DNA from: Oerskovia flava
Lineage (GTDB): Bacteria; Actinomycetota; Actinomycetes; Actinomycetales; Cellulomonadaceae
DNA length: 64,000 nucleotides
Assembly: GCF_026163685.1 (NCBI RefSeq)
Contig: NZ_JAOXSR010000003.1
Location: forward strand, 186,001-250,000
Reading direction: 5' to 3'
The notes beneath the pieces are model-generated. The model was given only the letters and a program-made list of their open reading frames with translations. It was not told the DNA's origin and searched no databases. Positions 15,886-24,159 of this stretch are shown one piece after another; the first letter of the stretch is position 1; every line of letters starts with the position of its first letter. The translations under genes were made by a program, and so were the position numbers.

Positions 15886-16607
15886 AGGCCCTCGTCGCGG
15901 GCGACGATCGCGGCCTGCATCCGGGAGACGACCCCCAGCTTCGCGAGGATGCGCGACACGTGCGTCTTCGCGGTGGCCTCGGTGATGAACAGCTCGGTGG
16001 CGATGGCCTGGTTCGACAGCCCCCGGCCGAGCACCCGCAGCACGTCGACCTCCCGCGGTGTCAGGTCTGCGATCCGCGACGAGGCCGCGGTCCCGCTGCC
16101 ACTGCCTGGCGCCGTCCCGTCCGCTGCTGTGCCCGCGTGCGACGGCGACCCCGTGCGCTCGGCGGTATAGGAGGCGAGGACGCGGCGCGTGACCTCGGGT
16201 GCGAGGACGCCGTCGCCGCGCGCGACCCGGCGGACGGCGTCGAGCAGCGCGGCCGGCTCGGCGGTCTTGAGCAGGAACCCGGCGGCCCCGGCGCGCAGCG
16301 CACCGTCGACGTACTCGTCGAGGTCGAACGTCGTGAGGACGAGGACCTCGCCGGTGCCCTCCGCGGTGATGGTGCGCGTCGCCTCGATGCCGTCGGTGCC
16401 GGGCATCCGCAGGTCCATGAGGACGACGTCGGGACGCAGGGCGCGCGCGTTCGCTACGGCAGCCGAGCCGTCGGCCGCCTCCCCGACGACCTCGATGTCG
16501 TCGGCCGCGTCGAGCAGCAGCCGCAGGCCGGCGCGGATCGCGGCGTGGTCGTCGGCGACGAGCACGCGTACGGCACGGTCCGTGCCGTACGCGACGCCGG
16601 GGGTCAC
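15879..16607 (-). CDS. NarL/FixJ-family response regulator
   Basis: 242-residue output partner of the kinase encoded just upstream. The receiver domain starts RVLVADDHAAIRAGLRLLL. The phospho-acceptor Asp is in VVLMDLRMPGTDG (about residue 62), followed by the conserved Thr/Lys positions (VLTTFDLDEY, FLLKTAEP). A Gly/Ser/Thr linker leads to a LuxR-type helix-turn-helix (LTPREVDVLRVLGRGLSNQA, ATAKTHVSRILAKLGV). The GTG start at 16607 shares GTGA with the stop of the kinase gene, a translational-coupling overlap. Target genes are not evident. Confidence 0.92.
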   Translation of the reverse strand: MTPGVAYGTDRAVRVLVADDHAAIRAGLRLLLDAADDIEVVGEAADGSAAVANARALRPDVVLMDLRMPGTDGIEATRTITAEGTGEVLVLTTFDLDEYVDGALRAGAAGFLLKTAEPAALLDAVRRVARGDGVLAPEVTRRVLASYTAERTGSPSHAGTAADGTAPGSGSGTAASSRIADLTPREVDVLRVLGRGLSNQAIATELFITEATAKTHVSRILAKLGVVSRMQAAIVARDEGLA

Positions 16608-17944
16608 GGCGCCTTCTCGGTCACGGTGTCGGTCGCGGTGCCCAGGCGAGCCGGGACGGGGATCGTCGCGCGGACGCACCAGCCGCCGTCCGGTGCGGCG
16701 CCGGCCTCCAAGGTGCCGCCCAGACCCTCGGCCCGCTCACGCATCGTCAGCATGCCGGTCCTCGCGCTGAGGGACGGGTCGACGAGCGGGTCGTGGACAC
16801 CGGGTGCGTCGTTGCGAACGACCAGGACGATACGCCCGCCCTCCCCGCCGGTGCCCGGTCCGTCGGGCGCTCCCTCGTGCCGCAGCCGCACGGCGACCGC
16901 TGCGCCCGGTGCGTGCTTGACGGCGTTCGTCAGCGCCTCCTGCGTGATGCGGTGCAGCGCCTGGTCCGCCGCGGCGGGCAGGGCCGCGGTCGTCACACCG
17001 TCGGAGTCGTCGAGGTGGACCTGCGCCCCGGTGGCCCGGGCGGCGTCGAGCACCGCATCGATCCGGCCGATCCGGCCCGGTGCCGCGACGGGGTCCGCGC
17101 GTTCGTCGCGCCGGGCGTCGGTGCGCAGGAGGAGGATCATCGAGCGCATCTCCTCGAGGGAGGCGACGGCGCTCGTCCGGACCTGCTCGAGCGCCGCCCG
17201 GTCCCGTGCGGCGGTGGGCGGCGCGGCGAGCGCGGCCCCGGAGTGGATCGCGATGGCGGACAGGTGCGACGCGATGACGTCGTGCAGGTCGCGGGCCATC
17301 GCCGCGCGCTCCATCTGGACGGCCTCCTGGCGGTCGAGCTCGCCCAGGCGTTCGAGGTCGGCGGCCCGGGCGCGCTCGAGTCCGACCTCACGGGCTGCGG
17401 TCGCGGCGGCCAGCGCCGCGAGATCCGCGCGCTCGCGCTCCAGCTCGGCGAGCTCGCTCTTCTGGCGCACGTTCGTCGCCCACCACAGCGGCACCAGCAG
17501 GACGGCACCGAGCTGCAGGCCCGTGAAGACGAAGGAGCGCACGTCGCGCGAGGCCTCGCCGGCGGCGACCGAGGTGACGACCGTGACGGCGACAGCCGAC
17601 CCCCACAGCCAGGCGCGCGCCGTCGGGCTCGACCACAGGGCCGCGGCGTACAGCAGGTCCCAGAGGACGAGCATCATGGCAAGGCTGCCGCCCCACCACA
17701 GGTCGACGCCCATCAGCAGGAGCCCGGCGCCGAGCGCCAGCATCGGCCGGGACCGCTTGACGAGCAGGAGCGAGCACCCGGCGGCGAGCAGCAGCAGGTG
17801 CCACCAGGGCTCTGGGTCGACGGTGCCGAGCGGGTCGGGGCCGTCGACGAGGTCGACGAGCCCCACCTGGTGGAGCAACCATCCCAGGGCGAACGTCACG
17901 ACGGCCGTGAGCACGTCCTTGCGGTGATCCTCGGTGCGCCACAC
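16604..17944 (-). CDS. Sensor histidine kinase, HisKA_3 (NarL-type partner)
   Basis: 446-residue membrane kinase of the DesK/LiaS type. About five hydrophobic segments span residues 10-165 with almost no extracellular loop. A coiled-coil (SELAELERERADLAALAAAT) joins them to the HisKA_3 dimerisation region, with the phosphorylated His in MARDLHDVIASHLSAI. The HATPase domain shows the N-box ITQEALTNAVKHAPG and a G-box around SARTGMLTMRERAEGLGG. The lack of a sensor domain suggests it detects membrane state. GTG 17944 was used. The gene is cotranscribed and overlaps the response regulator gene by 4 bp. Confidence 0.92.
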   Translation of the reverse strand: MWRTEDHRKDVLTAVVTFALGWLLHQVGLVDLVDGPDPLGTVDPEPWWHLLLLAAGCSLLLVKRSRPMLALGAGLLLMGVDLWWGGSLAMMLVLWDLLYAAALWSSPTARAWLWGSAVAVTVVTSVAAGEASRDVRSFVFTGLQLGAVLLVPLWWATNVRQKSELAELERERADLAALAAATAAREVGLERARAADLERLGELDRQEAVQMERAAMARDLHDVIASHLSAIAIHSGAALAAPPTAARDRAALEQVRTSAVASLEEMRSMILLLRTDARRDERADPVAAPGRIGRIDAVLDAARATGAQVHLDDSDGVTTAALPAAADQALHRITQEALTNAVKHAPGAAVAVRLRHEGAPDGPGTGGEGGRIVLVVRNDAPGVHDPLVDPSLSARTGMLTMRERAEGLGGTLEAGAAPDGGWCVRATIPVPARLGTATDTVTEKAP

Positions 17945-18082
17945 CTGTCCATCTCAGCACAGCGGGCCCTGGAGGGGATCGGCCGAAGGGAGGACGGGGG
18001 ATCCGGCCGGGCTCGCGTCGGGGCGGGAGGGTCCGTCCTTCGGCCGACGACGGCGGCGGGCCCTGGAGGGGAAGGTCGGGTC

Positions 18083-18886
18083 ATGAACCTCCTGGTGGAC
18101 CTTCCTCTCGGCGGACCGGGGGCCGGCCTCGCCGCGCTCGCCGGTGTGCTCGTCGTGCTGGCGCTGATCGACTCCACGAGCTTCGGGACGCTCCTGATCC
18201 CCGTGTGGTTGCTCCTGGCGCCCGGGCGGCTGCGGGCCGGCCGGGTCCTCGCCTACCTCGCCACGGTCGCGGCGGCGTACCTCGGGGTGGGTGTCGTCGT
18301 GCTGCTGGGTGCGGGCGCGTTCCTCGACCGGTTCGGTGACGTGCTCGAGACGAGGCCGGTCCTGATCGGGCAGCTCGTGCTGGGGATCGGGTTGTTCGCG
18401 CTGAGCTTCCGCGTCGACGGCAAGCGGGCGCGCGCCCGGCAGGCGGGCTCGGGGCGCCTCTCCCGGTGGCGCGAGCGGGCGCTCGGCGCCGCACCCGCGG
18501 GCGGTGCCGGGGGAGCGGGCGGGGGAGCGCCCCGGGTGCAGACACGGACCTCGATCCTCCCGCTGCTGGGGCTGGCGCTGACCGCGGTCGCGCTCGAGGT
18601 GGCCACGATGCTGCCGTACCTCGCCGCGATCGGCCTCGTGACGTCGTCGGGCATCGGGTGGCCGGGCTCCGCTGCTGTGCTCGCGGCCTACTGCGTCGTC
18701 ATGGTCCTGCCGGCGCTCGTGCTGCTCGCCGCCCGCCTGCTCGCCGCCCGGCTCGTCGACCCCTTCCTGCACCGGCTGGACCGCTGGTTGACCCGCAACG
18801 CCGCGGGCATGACCGGCTGGGTGCTCGGGATCGTGGGGGTGCTGCTCACTCTCGACGCGTTCGGCCGCCTCGGGTGGACAGGCTGA
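18083..18886 (+). CDS. GAP (SfLAP-like) family membrane protein
   Basis: 267-residue membrane protein with about six hydrophobic helices in two halves separated by a Gly/Arg-rich cytosolic loop (residues ~115-155). The opening VLALIDSTSFGTLLIPVWLL, the central LALTAVALEVATMLPYLAAI and the closing LTRNAAGMTGWVLGIVGVLL match the GAP/Sap family, which in mycobacteria assists export of surface glycolipids. The lipid handled here is unknown. ATG 18083 follows GAAGG. The gene is divergent from the kinase gene and convergent with the flotillin gene, with a long hairpin in between. Confidence 0.72.
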   Translation: MNLLVDLPLGGPGAGLAALAGVLVVLALIDSTSFGTLLIPVWLLLAPGRLRAGRVLAYLATVAAAYLGVGVVVLLGAGAFLDRFGDVLETRPVLIGQLVLGIGLFALSFRVDGKRARARQAGSGRLSRWRERALGAAPAGGAGGAGGGAPRVQTRTSILPLLGLALTAVALEVATMLPYLAAIGLVTSSGIGWPGSAAVLAAYCVVMVLPALVLLAARLLAARLVDPFLHRLDRWLTRNAAGMTGWVLGIVGVLLTLDAFGRLGWTG

Positions 18887-18892
18887 CCGGTC

Positions 18893-18946
18893 GAGCATGC
18901 GACTGTGGCCCGCCCGGAGCTCCGGACGGGCCACAGCCACATGCTC
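18893..18946. terminator. Long palindromic bidirectional terminator, copy 1 of a shared family
   Basis: A 54-bp imperfect palindrome centred at 18919/18920, with 26-nt arms and four mismatches. Its right half ends in CACAGCCACATGCTCGG, which recurs at the palindrome near 46.3 kb. It lies between the convergent GAP-family and flotillin genes. Confidence 0.8.
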
Positions 18947-18954
18947 GGGGGACG

Positions 18955-20439
18955 TCAGCTCTGCGTTGCGGACCCGTTCGTGCCCGTCGACGCGGGCTTG
19001 CTCGCGCCCGGGAGCGTGCTGCCCGCGAGCCCGGCGATGAGCTGGTTGATGTCGACACCGGTGAGCTGCTTGACGACCTCCTGGCCCTCGCCCAGCACCG
19101 ACGCGACGTTCTTCGTGATCGCGGACGCGCCGTCGGTCGAGATGACGGTCATGCCCTGGATCTTGCTGATCGGCTCGGCGGCGGCGCGGACGATCTCCGG
19201 CAGGCGCTCGATGAGCTCCTGGACGAGAGCTGCCTCGCCGTACTTCTTGAGCGCCTCGGCCTTGGCGTCCGTGGCGATGGCCTCGGCACGACCCTCGGCC
19301 TCGGTCGCGGCCGCGCGGGCCTCACCCTCGGCACGGATACCGGCGGCCAGGGCGACCTGACGGTCACGCTCGGCCTCACCCGAACGGCGCACGGCCTCGG
19401 CCGACGCCTCGGCGTCCTGGATCGCCGCGGTCTTGTTCGCCTCGGCGATCGTGGTGCGCTTGTACGCCTCGGCCTCGGTCGAGGCGTTGGTGGCGTCACG
19501 GCGTGCGTTCGCGTCCTGGACCTCGGCGTACGCCTTGGCCTCGGCCGGCTTGCGGATCTCGATGTCGAGCTTCTCCTGCGTCACGCGGGCCTGCTCGGCG
19601 AGAGCCTCGCGCTCCTGCTGGGCGACCAGGCGGTCCTGCTCCGCGCGGGCGAGCTGACCGGAGGCGTCGGCCTCGGCGTTGGCGCGGTCGGTGTCGGCCT
19701 TGATGATGGCGCGCTTGAGGTCGAGAGCCTTCTGCCGCTCGGCGATCTGCTCGGCCGCCTCGATGGCCGCGAACTCGGACGCCCGCTGCGCCTCGGCCTC
19801 GGAGACCTCGGCGACCTGGCGGGCGCGGGCGTTCTCGGCGCGCCCGAGGTTCGCCAGGTAGTCGGAGCCGGGCGTCGAGATGTCGGAGATGTTGAGCAGG
19901 TCGACCTGGAGGCCCTGCTCGGAGAGGTCCGTCTTCGTCGAGTCGACGACGCGGTCGGACAGGCCCTTGCGGTCCGAGATGATCTGCTCGATCGTCATGT
20001 CGCCGACGATGGAGCGCAGCGAGCCCTCGAGGGACTCCTTGATGATCTCGGTGAGCGTGCCCTGCTGGGAGAGGAAGCGCTGGCCGGCACGGCGCACGCC
20101 CTCCTCGTCACCACGGACCTTGAAGTTGATCGACGCCTTGATGGCGATCTTGATGCGGTTCTTGTCCACACCCTCGACGGTGATGCCGATCTGGCGCTGC
20201 TCGAGGGAGATCGAGAAGCCCTGCTGCAGGATCGGCCACACGAACGTCCGGCCGCCGACGACGACCTTCTGGCCGGTGCCCGAGGCCTCCTTGCGGCCCG
20301 CGCCGCGGCCGACGATGATCAGCGCCTCGTTCGGCGGGACCCGCCGGATGCGCTTGGAGATGAAGATGACGATCGCGAAGAACGCGACGATGAGCGCCAC
20401 GACGGCGATCGTGGTGATGAAGTTGGAGTCGTCGGTCAT
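18955..20439 (-). CDS. Flotillin-like SPFH-domain protein
   Basis: 494-residue scaffold of functional membrane microdomains, comparable to FloT/YuaG. Residues ~8-27 form one membrane helix (TTIAVVALIVAFFAIVIFI). The SPFH/band-7 domain spans ~35-230 (VPPNEALIIVGRGAGRKE, GFSISLEQRQIGITVEGVDK). The flotillin domain is a long Ala/Glu-rich coiled coil, ~235-400, with repeated EA/AE steps (AEAYKRTTIAEANKTAAIQD). The C-terminus has a small hydrophobic patch and a Gly/Ser/Thr tail. It is preceded on the same strand by the NfeD-like gene, the usual partner of flotillins. Confidence 0.92.
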   Translation of the reverse strand: MTDDSNFITTIAVVALIVAFFAIVIFISKRIRRVPPNEALIIVGRGAGRKEASGTGQKVVVGGRTFVWPILQQGFSISLEQRQIGITVEGVDKNRIKIAIKASINFKVRGDEEGVRRAGQRFLSQQGTLTEIIKESLEGSLRSIVGDMTIEQIISDRKGLSDRVVDSTKTDLSEQGLQVDLLNISDISTPGSDYLANLGRAENARARQVAEVSEAEAQRASEFAAIEAAEQIAERQKALDLKRAIIKADTDRANAEADASGQLARAEQDRLVAQQEREALAEQARVTQEKLDIEIRKPAEAKAYAEVQDANARRDATNASTEAEAYKRTTIAEANKTAAIQDAEASAEAVRRSGEAERDRQVALAAGIRAEGEARAAATEAEGRAEAIATDAKAEALKKYGEAALVQELIERLPEIVRAAAEPISKIQGMTVISTDGASAITKNVASVLGEGQEVVKQLTGVDINQLIAGLAGSTLPGASKPASTGTNGSATQS

Positions 20440-20520
20440 GGTCAGCGCGGAGGCGCTGCTCCTTTCGTGGGCGCCGCGGTGCGGCGTGCGGGTGGTGAGG
20501 TGCTGCGGTGGGGCGGGTGC

Positions 20521-20991
20521 TCAGTCGTTCGGGAAGTGCTGCCGGACGCGCACCCGCGACCCGGACTGCTCCACGACGACGACGCGCGCGCCCTCGGGGA
20601 CCGGCTCGTCCGACCAGGCGAGGCGGCGCTCGAGCTCGTGCGCGGCGTCGAGCGAGACCTCCCCGCGGGAGGGGTCGATCGCCGTCGTGGCGACGCCCTG
20701 GATTCCGACGAGCGAGACGGGCACGCCGTCCTCGGTGTCCTTCAGCCGCTTGATGAGGACCTGCACGAGCAGGACGGCGACGATCGCGACGACCGCGGAG
20801 CCCGCGTAGGCGAGCCACATCGGGAGGCCGTTGGCCGCCACGATGGCACCGATCGAGCCGTAGACGATCGCGCCGACACCGAGCGAGGTGCCGGAGACCG
20901 CGCCGTCCCCGAGCTCGAAGAGCTCGCCCACGAGCAGGGACAGCACGACGAGCGCGAGGCCGATGCTGCCGATGATGATGAACGTGAGCAA
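20521..20991 (-). CDS. NfeD-like membrane protein
   Basis: 156-residue partner of the flotillin encoded downstream. Three to four hydrophobic segments (LLTFIIIGSIGLALVVLSLL, SLGVGAIVYGSIGAIVAANG, AYAGSAVVAIVAVLLVQVLI) are followed by an OB-fold NfeD domain with LVGIQGVATTAIDPSRGEV and GARVVVVEQSGSRVRVR. The start is a TTG at 20991, with GGGGGC 5 nt upstream. It is chosen because the first membrane helix then begins at the N-terminus and no in-frame ATG/GTG fits. NfeD-flotillin order and close spacing (81 bp) suggest one operon. Confidence 0.85.
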   Translation of the reverse strand: MLTFIIIGSIGLALVVLSLLVGELFELGDGAVSGTSLGVGAIVYGSIGAIVAANGLPMWLAYAGSAVVAIVAVLLVQVLIKRLKDTEDGVPVSLVGIQGVATTAIDPSRGEVSLDAAHELERRLAWSDEPVPEGARVVVVEQSGSRVRVRQHFPND

Positions 20992-21176
20992 GGTGCCCCC
21001 TGTCGTCGGGCGCGGTGCGCGGGTGGGCGCCGGTGCGCGGTGTCCGGTGCGTGCGACGAGCAAGCGGTTCGCTTGGTGCTCTCGTGAACGCGACCGAACT
21101 CTATCGTGACGAGGTGCCGACGTTCAGGGGTGACCATGGGGACAACTCCCCCGTTCTCGGCTCGTGGACACCTGCG

Positions 21177-22190
21177 TCAGCGCTCGAGCTGGTCGAGCAT
21201 CACGTGGAGGTTCGCCCGCGCCGTGTCGCGGTACCCGGCGACCCAGTCGCCCTCGTACGCCCGGGGGACCACCTCGACCGCGAGGACCGCCGCGAAGTAC
21301 GCGCGGTACAGCAGCAGCCGCACGTCCGGGGAGGCGAGCGTGCTCGCCCCGGGCCGCTCCGGCCCGCCGACGGCGGCGCTCACCGGCAGCGTCCCGCCCG
21401 CCTCGCGGTAGCCGGCCGCGAGGTCCGGGTCGACCGGTCCGATGCCGAGCTGGTCCGCGCCGACGAGCTCGTAGAGCGGGTCTCCCCACAGGGCGCGCTC
21501 GGCGTCGACCACACCCGCGACGGTCCGGGCGACCGGGTCGAGGAGCACGTTGCCCGGCCACAGGTCCGCGTGCACCAGGTGGGGGACCCGGACCTCGGCG
21601 AGAGCCGTGTGATGGTGCGCCGCGACGTCGTGCAGACGGTCGAGGGGGAGGTGCACGTCCCAGCGGTCCGCGTCCTGCCGGAGCGCCGCGACCATACGCG
21701 CGAAGGCCTCCGGCCAGGTGCGGGCCGCCAGGCCCGACTCCGGCGCGGGGTACCCGAAGGCGTCCCCGGTGACGGTGTGCAGGCGGGCCATGTAGGCGCC
21801 GAGGTCGCGGCGGGCCGCGGCGTCGGTGGCCTCGTCGAGGCCGAGCCCGTTCCACACCTCACCGTCGAGGAACGTCACGACGAGCGCGTCGCCGTCCACG
21901 TGCGTGCGCGTACGGTCGGCGTGCAGGACGCGGGGCATGAGCAGGTCGGGGCGGTCGCCGGCCCGGCGGTACACCGCCTCCTCCGTCCCGAGGATCCCGT
22001 GCTCGTAGCGCAGCAGGCGCGAGGTGTCCGCCGGCGTGACCTTGACGACCACCCGCCGGCCGTCGGTGAGGTCCGCGCGGAACGTCGCGGCGAACATGCC
22101 ACCGGCGAGCGGCGCGCTCCGCTCCACCTGACCCACCGGGTCGAGCAGGGCCGCGAGCTGGTCGTCGCCGACCGCAGTCTTCGTGAGCAC
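21177..22190 (-). CDS. Aminoglycoside phosphotransferase/fructosamine kinase-like protein
   Basis: 337-residue protein with the kinase fold of the APH/choline/fructosamine kinase group. The N-lobe has VVVKVTPADTSRLLRYEHGI, with the ATP-binding Lys. The catalytic loop is LVHADLWPGNVLLDP (about residues 207-221), and the metal-binding Asp is in GVVDAERALWGDPLYEL. The substrate is unknown. A small hydroxylated metabolite is as likely as an antibiotic, so I would not call resistance. The GTG at 22190 is 7 nt behind TACGCT, consistent with a leaderless message independent of poxB upstream. Confidence 0.82.
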   Translation of the reverse strand: MLTKTAVGDDQLAALLDPVGQVERSAPLAGGMFAATFRADLTDGRRVVVKVTPADTSRLLRYEHGILGTEEAVYRRAGDRPDLLMPRVLHADRTRTHVDGDALVVTFLDGEVWNGLGLDEATDAAARRDLGAYMARLHTVTGDAFGYPAPESGLAARTWPEAFARMVAALRQDADRWDVHLPLDRLHDVAAHHHTALAEVRVPHLVHADLWPGNVLLDPVARTVAGVVDAERALWGDPLYELVGADQLGIGPVDPDLAAGYREAGGTLPVSAAVGGPERPGASTLASPDVRLLLYRAYFAAVLAVEVVPRAYEGDWVAGYRDTARANLHVMLDQLER

Positions 22191-22196
22191 GTGCCG

Positions 22197-22202
22197 AGCG
22201 TA
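22197..22202 (-). promoter_or_regulatory. -10 box (TACGCT) of the leaderless kinase gene
   Basis: TACGCT on the minus strand ends 7 nt before the GTG at 22190. Confidence 0.5.
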
Positions 22203-22217
22203 GGGCGTCGTGCTCGG

Positions 22218-22247
22218 CCTGTCACCGGTGCCAGCGCCCGTGACAGG
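22218..22247 (-). terminator. Hairpin after poxB
   Basis: CCTGTCAC (22218-22225) pairs perfectly with GTGACAGG (22240-22247) across a 14-nt loop that can pair further. It lies 15 bp past the poxB stop. Confidence 0.45.
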
Positions 22248-22262
22248 GCGGGAGGCTGCTCG

Positions 22263-24071
22263 TCAGGGCCTCGGGACGTTGCGGAGGTTCGACCGTGCCA
22301 TCGACACGACCTCGCCCATGCCGCCGCCGAGGATCTCCTTGCTCATCGCGGCGGCGAAGCCGCGGACCTGGCCCGCGGTGATGGTCGGTGGGAGGGACAG
22401 GGCCCGCGGGTCGGTGACGATGTCGACGAGGGCGGGCCCGGGGCGGGAGAGCGCACCCTCGAGCGCGCCGCGCACGTCCTTCGGGTTCTCGACCCGCACC
22501 GCGGGTATGCCGATCGCGGTGGCGACGGCCGCGTAGTCGACCGACGGGGACTCCGTCCCGAACGCCGGCAAGCCGTCGACGAGCATCTCGAGTCGCACCA
22601 TGCCGAGGCTGGCGTTGTCGAACAGCACGATCTTCACGGGCAGCGCGTACTGCCTGATGGTGATGAGCTCGCCGAGCAGCATCGCGAGCCCGCCGTCGCC
22701 CGCCATGGCGATCACCTGGCGGTCACGACCCTCACCCTGGGCCGCGGCGGCCACGCCGATCGCGTGCGGGACGGCGTTGGCCATGGACCCGTGCAGGAAC
22801 GAGCCGATGACCCGGCGGCGCCCGTTCGGGGTGATGTAGCGCGCGGCCCACACGTTGCACATGCCCGTGTCGACGGTGAACACGGCGTCGTCGGACGCGA
22901 CCTGGTCGAGGACGTCGGCCACGTACTCGGGGTGGATCGGCGTGTGCGTCTCGACCTTCTTCGTGTAGGCACCGACGACGCCCGACATCGCCTTCTCGTG
23001 CTTCGCCCGCATGCGGTCGAGGAACGCGCGGCTCTTCGCCTTCTTCACCAGCGGCAGCAGCGCACGCACGGTGGCTCCCGCGTCGCCGACCACCGCGACG
23101 TCGAGACGCGTGCGGCGACCCAGGTGGGTGGGGTCGACGTCCACCTGGGCGGTGCGGACGTCGTCGGGCAGGAACTGGTCGTAGGGGAAGTCGGTGCCGA
23201 GCAGCACGACGAGGTCCGCCTCGTGGAGGGCGTCGTGCGCGGCGCCGTAGCCGAGGAGGCCGGACATCCCGACGTCGAACGGGTTGTCGTACTGGATCCA
23301 CTCCTTGCCGCGCAGCGAGTGGCCCACGGGGGCGGCGATCTTGTCCGCGAGGGCGAGGACGTCGTCGTGCGCGCCGCGGACCCCGACGCCCGCGAAGATC
23401 GTGACCTTCTTGGCGGCGTCGATCGCCTCGGCCAGCTCCTGCACGGCGCGCGGGTCCGGGACCGACGTCGGCGCGTACGGGCGGCACGCGAGGTCCGCCA
23501 CAGGGGCGGGTGCGTCCAGGTCCGCGACGTCGCCCGGCAGGGTCAGCACCGCGACGCCGGGTCCACCGAGGGCGTGGTGGATCGCCGAGGCGATGACGCG
23601 CGGCGCCTGCTGGGCGGAGGAGATCAGCTCCGAGTAGACCGAGCACTCGGTGAACAGGCGGTCCGGGTGCGTCTCCTGGAAGAAGCTCGTCCCGATCTGC
23701 GCGCTGGGGATGTGGCTCGCGATCGCGAGCACGGGGACCTTCGAGCGGTTCGCGTCGTAGAGCCCGTTGATGAGGTGCAGGTTGCCCGGCCCGCACGACC
23801 CGGCGCACACCGCCAGGCTGCCCGTGACCTCGGCCTCGCCCGCGGCGGCGAACGCGGCCGCCTCCTCGTGGCGCACGTGCACCCACTCGATGCCCTGGCC
23901 CTCGCGGTCGCCGGAGTTCGAGCGTCGGACCGCGTCCACGATCGGGTTGAGGCTGTCGCCCACGATCCCGTAGATGCGCCGGACCCCCGCCTCGATGAGC
24001 TGGGCGACGAGCAGGTCCGCGACCGTCCGGTCGCGCTGGTCCTGGGGTGAACGACCGATTCCGAAGGGCAT
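22263..24071 (-). CDS. poxB: Pyruvate dehydrogenase (quinone)/pyruvate oxidase, TPP-dependent
   Basis: 602-residue TPP/FAD enzyme that oxidises pyruvate to acetate and CO2, passing electrons to quinones, or makes acetyl phosphate if of the oxidase type. The Pyr domain has GVRRIYGIVGDSLNPIVDAV and the catalytic Glu in HVRHEEAAAFAAAGEAE. The central FAD-type domain includes VTIFAGVGVRGAHDD. The PP domain has the TPP-binding GDGG motif starting AGDGGLAMLLGEL (about residue 454), with the Asn in VLFDNASLG. The C-terminal ~20 residues could form the membrane-binding helix of PoxB. ATG 24071 follows GGAGGT with ideal spacing. It lies 88 bp downstream of the TrxR-like flavoprotein gene. Confidence 0.9.
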   Translation of the reverse strand: MPFGIGRSPQDQRDRTVADLLVAQLIEAGVRRIYGIVGDSLNPIVDAVRRSNSGDREGQGIEWVHVRHEEAAAFAAAGEAEVTGSLAVCAGSCGPGNLHLINGLYDANRSKVPVLAIASHIPSAQIGTSFFQETHPDRLFTECSVYSELISSAQQAPRVIASAIHHALGGPGVAVLTLPGDVADLDAPAPVADLACRPYAPTSVPDPRAVQELAEAIDAAKKVTIFAGVGVRGAHDDVLALADKIAAPVGHSLRGKEWIQYDNPFDVGMSGLLGYGAAHDALHEADLVVLLGTDFPYDQFLPDDVRTAQVDVDPTHLGRRTRLDVAVVGDAGATVRALLPLVKKAKSRAFLDRMRAKHEKAMSGVVGAYTKKVETHTPIHPEYVADVLDQVASDDAVFTVDTGMCNVWAARYITPNGRRRVIGSFLHGSMANAVPHAIGVAAAAQGEGRDRQVIAMAGDGGLAMLLGELITIRQYALPVKIVLFDNASLGMVRLEMLVDGLPAFGTESPSVDYAAVATAIGIPAVRVENPKDVRGALEGALSRPGPALVDIVTDPRALSLPPTITAGQVRGFAAAMSKEILGGGMGEVVSMARSNLRNVPRP

Positions 24072-24159
24072 GACGTACCTCCACGAACTGGGGACGGGAC
24101 GTCTCCCATCGTGCGCCGGGAGCCGCCGGGCCGCAGCGCGAGGCGGCGACCCGGCGGCG

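Noticed and set aside
21177-22190. Aminoglycoside resistance gene
   Set aside because: Only the general kinase fold and catalytic loop are shared with APH enzymes. Chromosomal context and lack of mobile elements make an ordinary metabolic kinase more likely.
21015-24050. 1011-codon plus-strand open frame opposite the kinase and poxB genes
   Set aside because: Composition typical of an antisense shadow (Arg/Asp/Val/His-rich). The minus-strand genes have full catalytic motifs.
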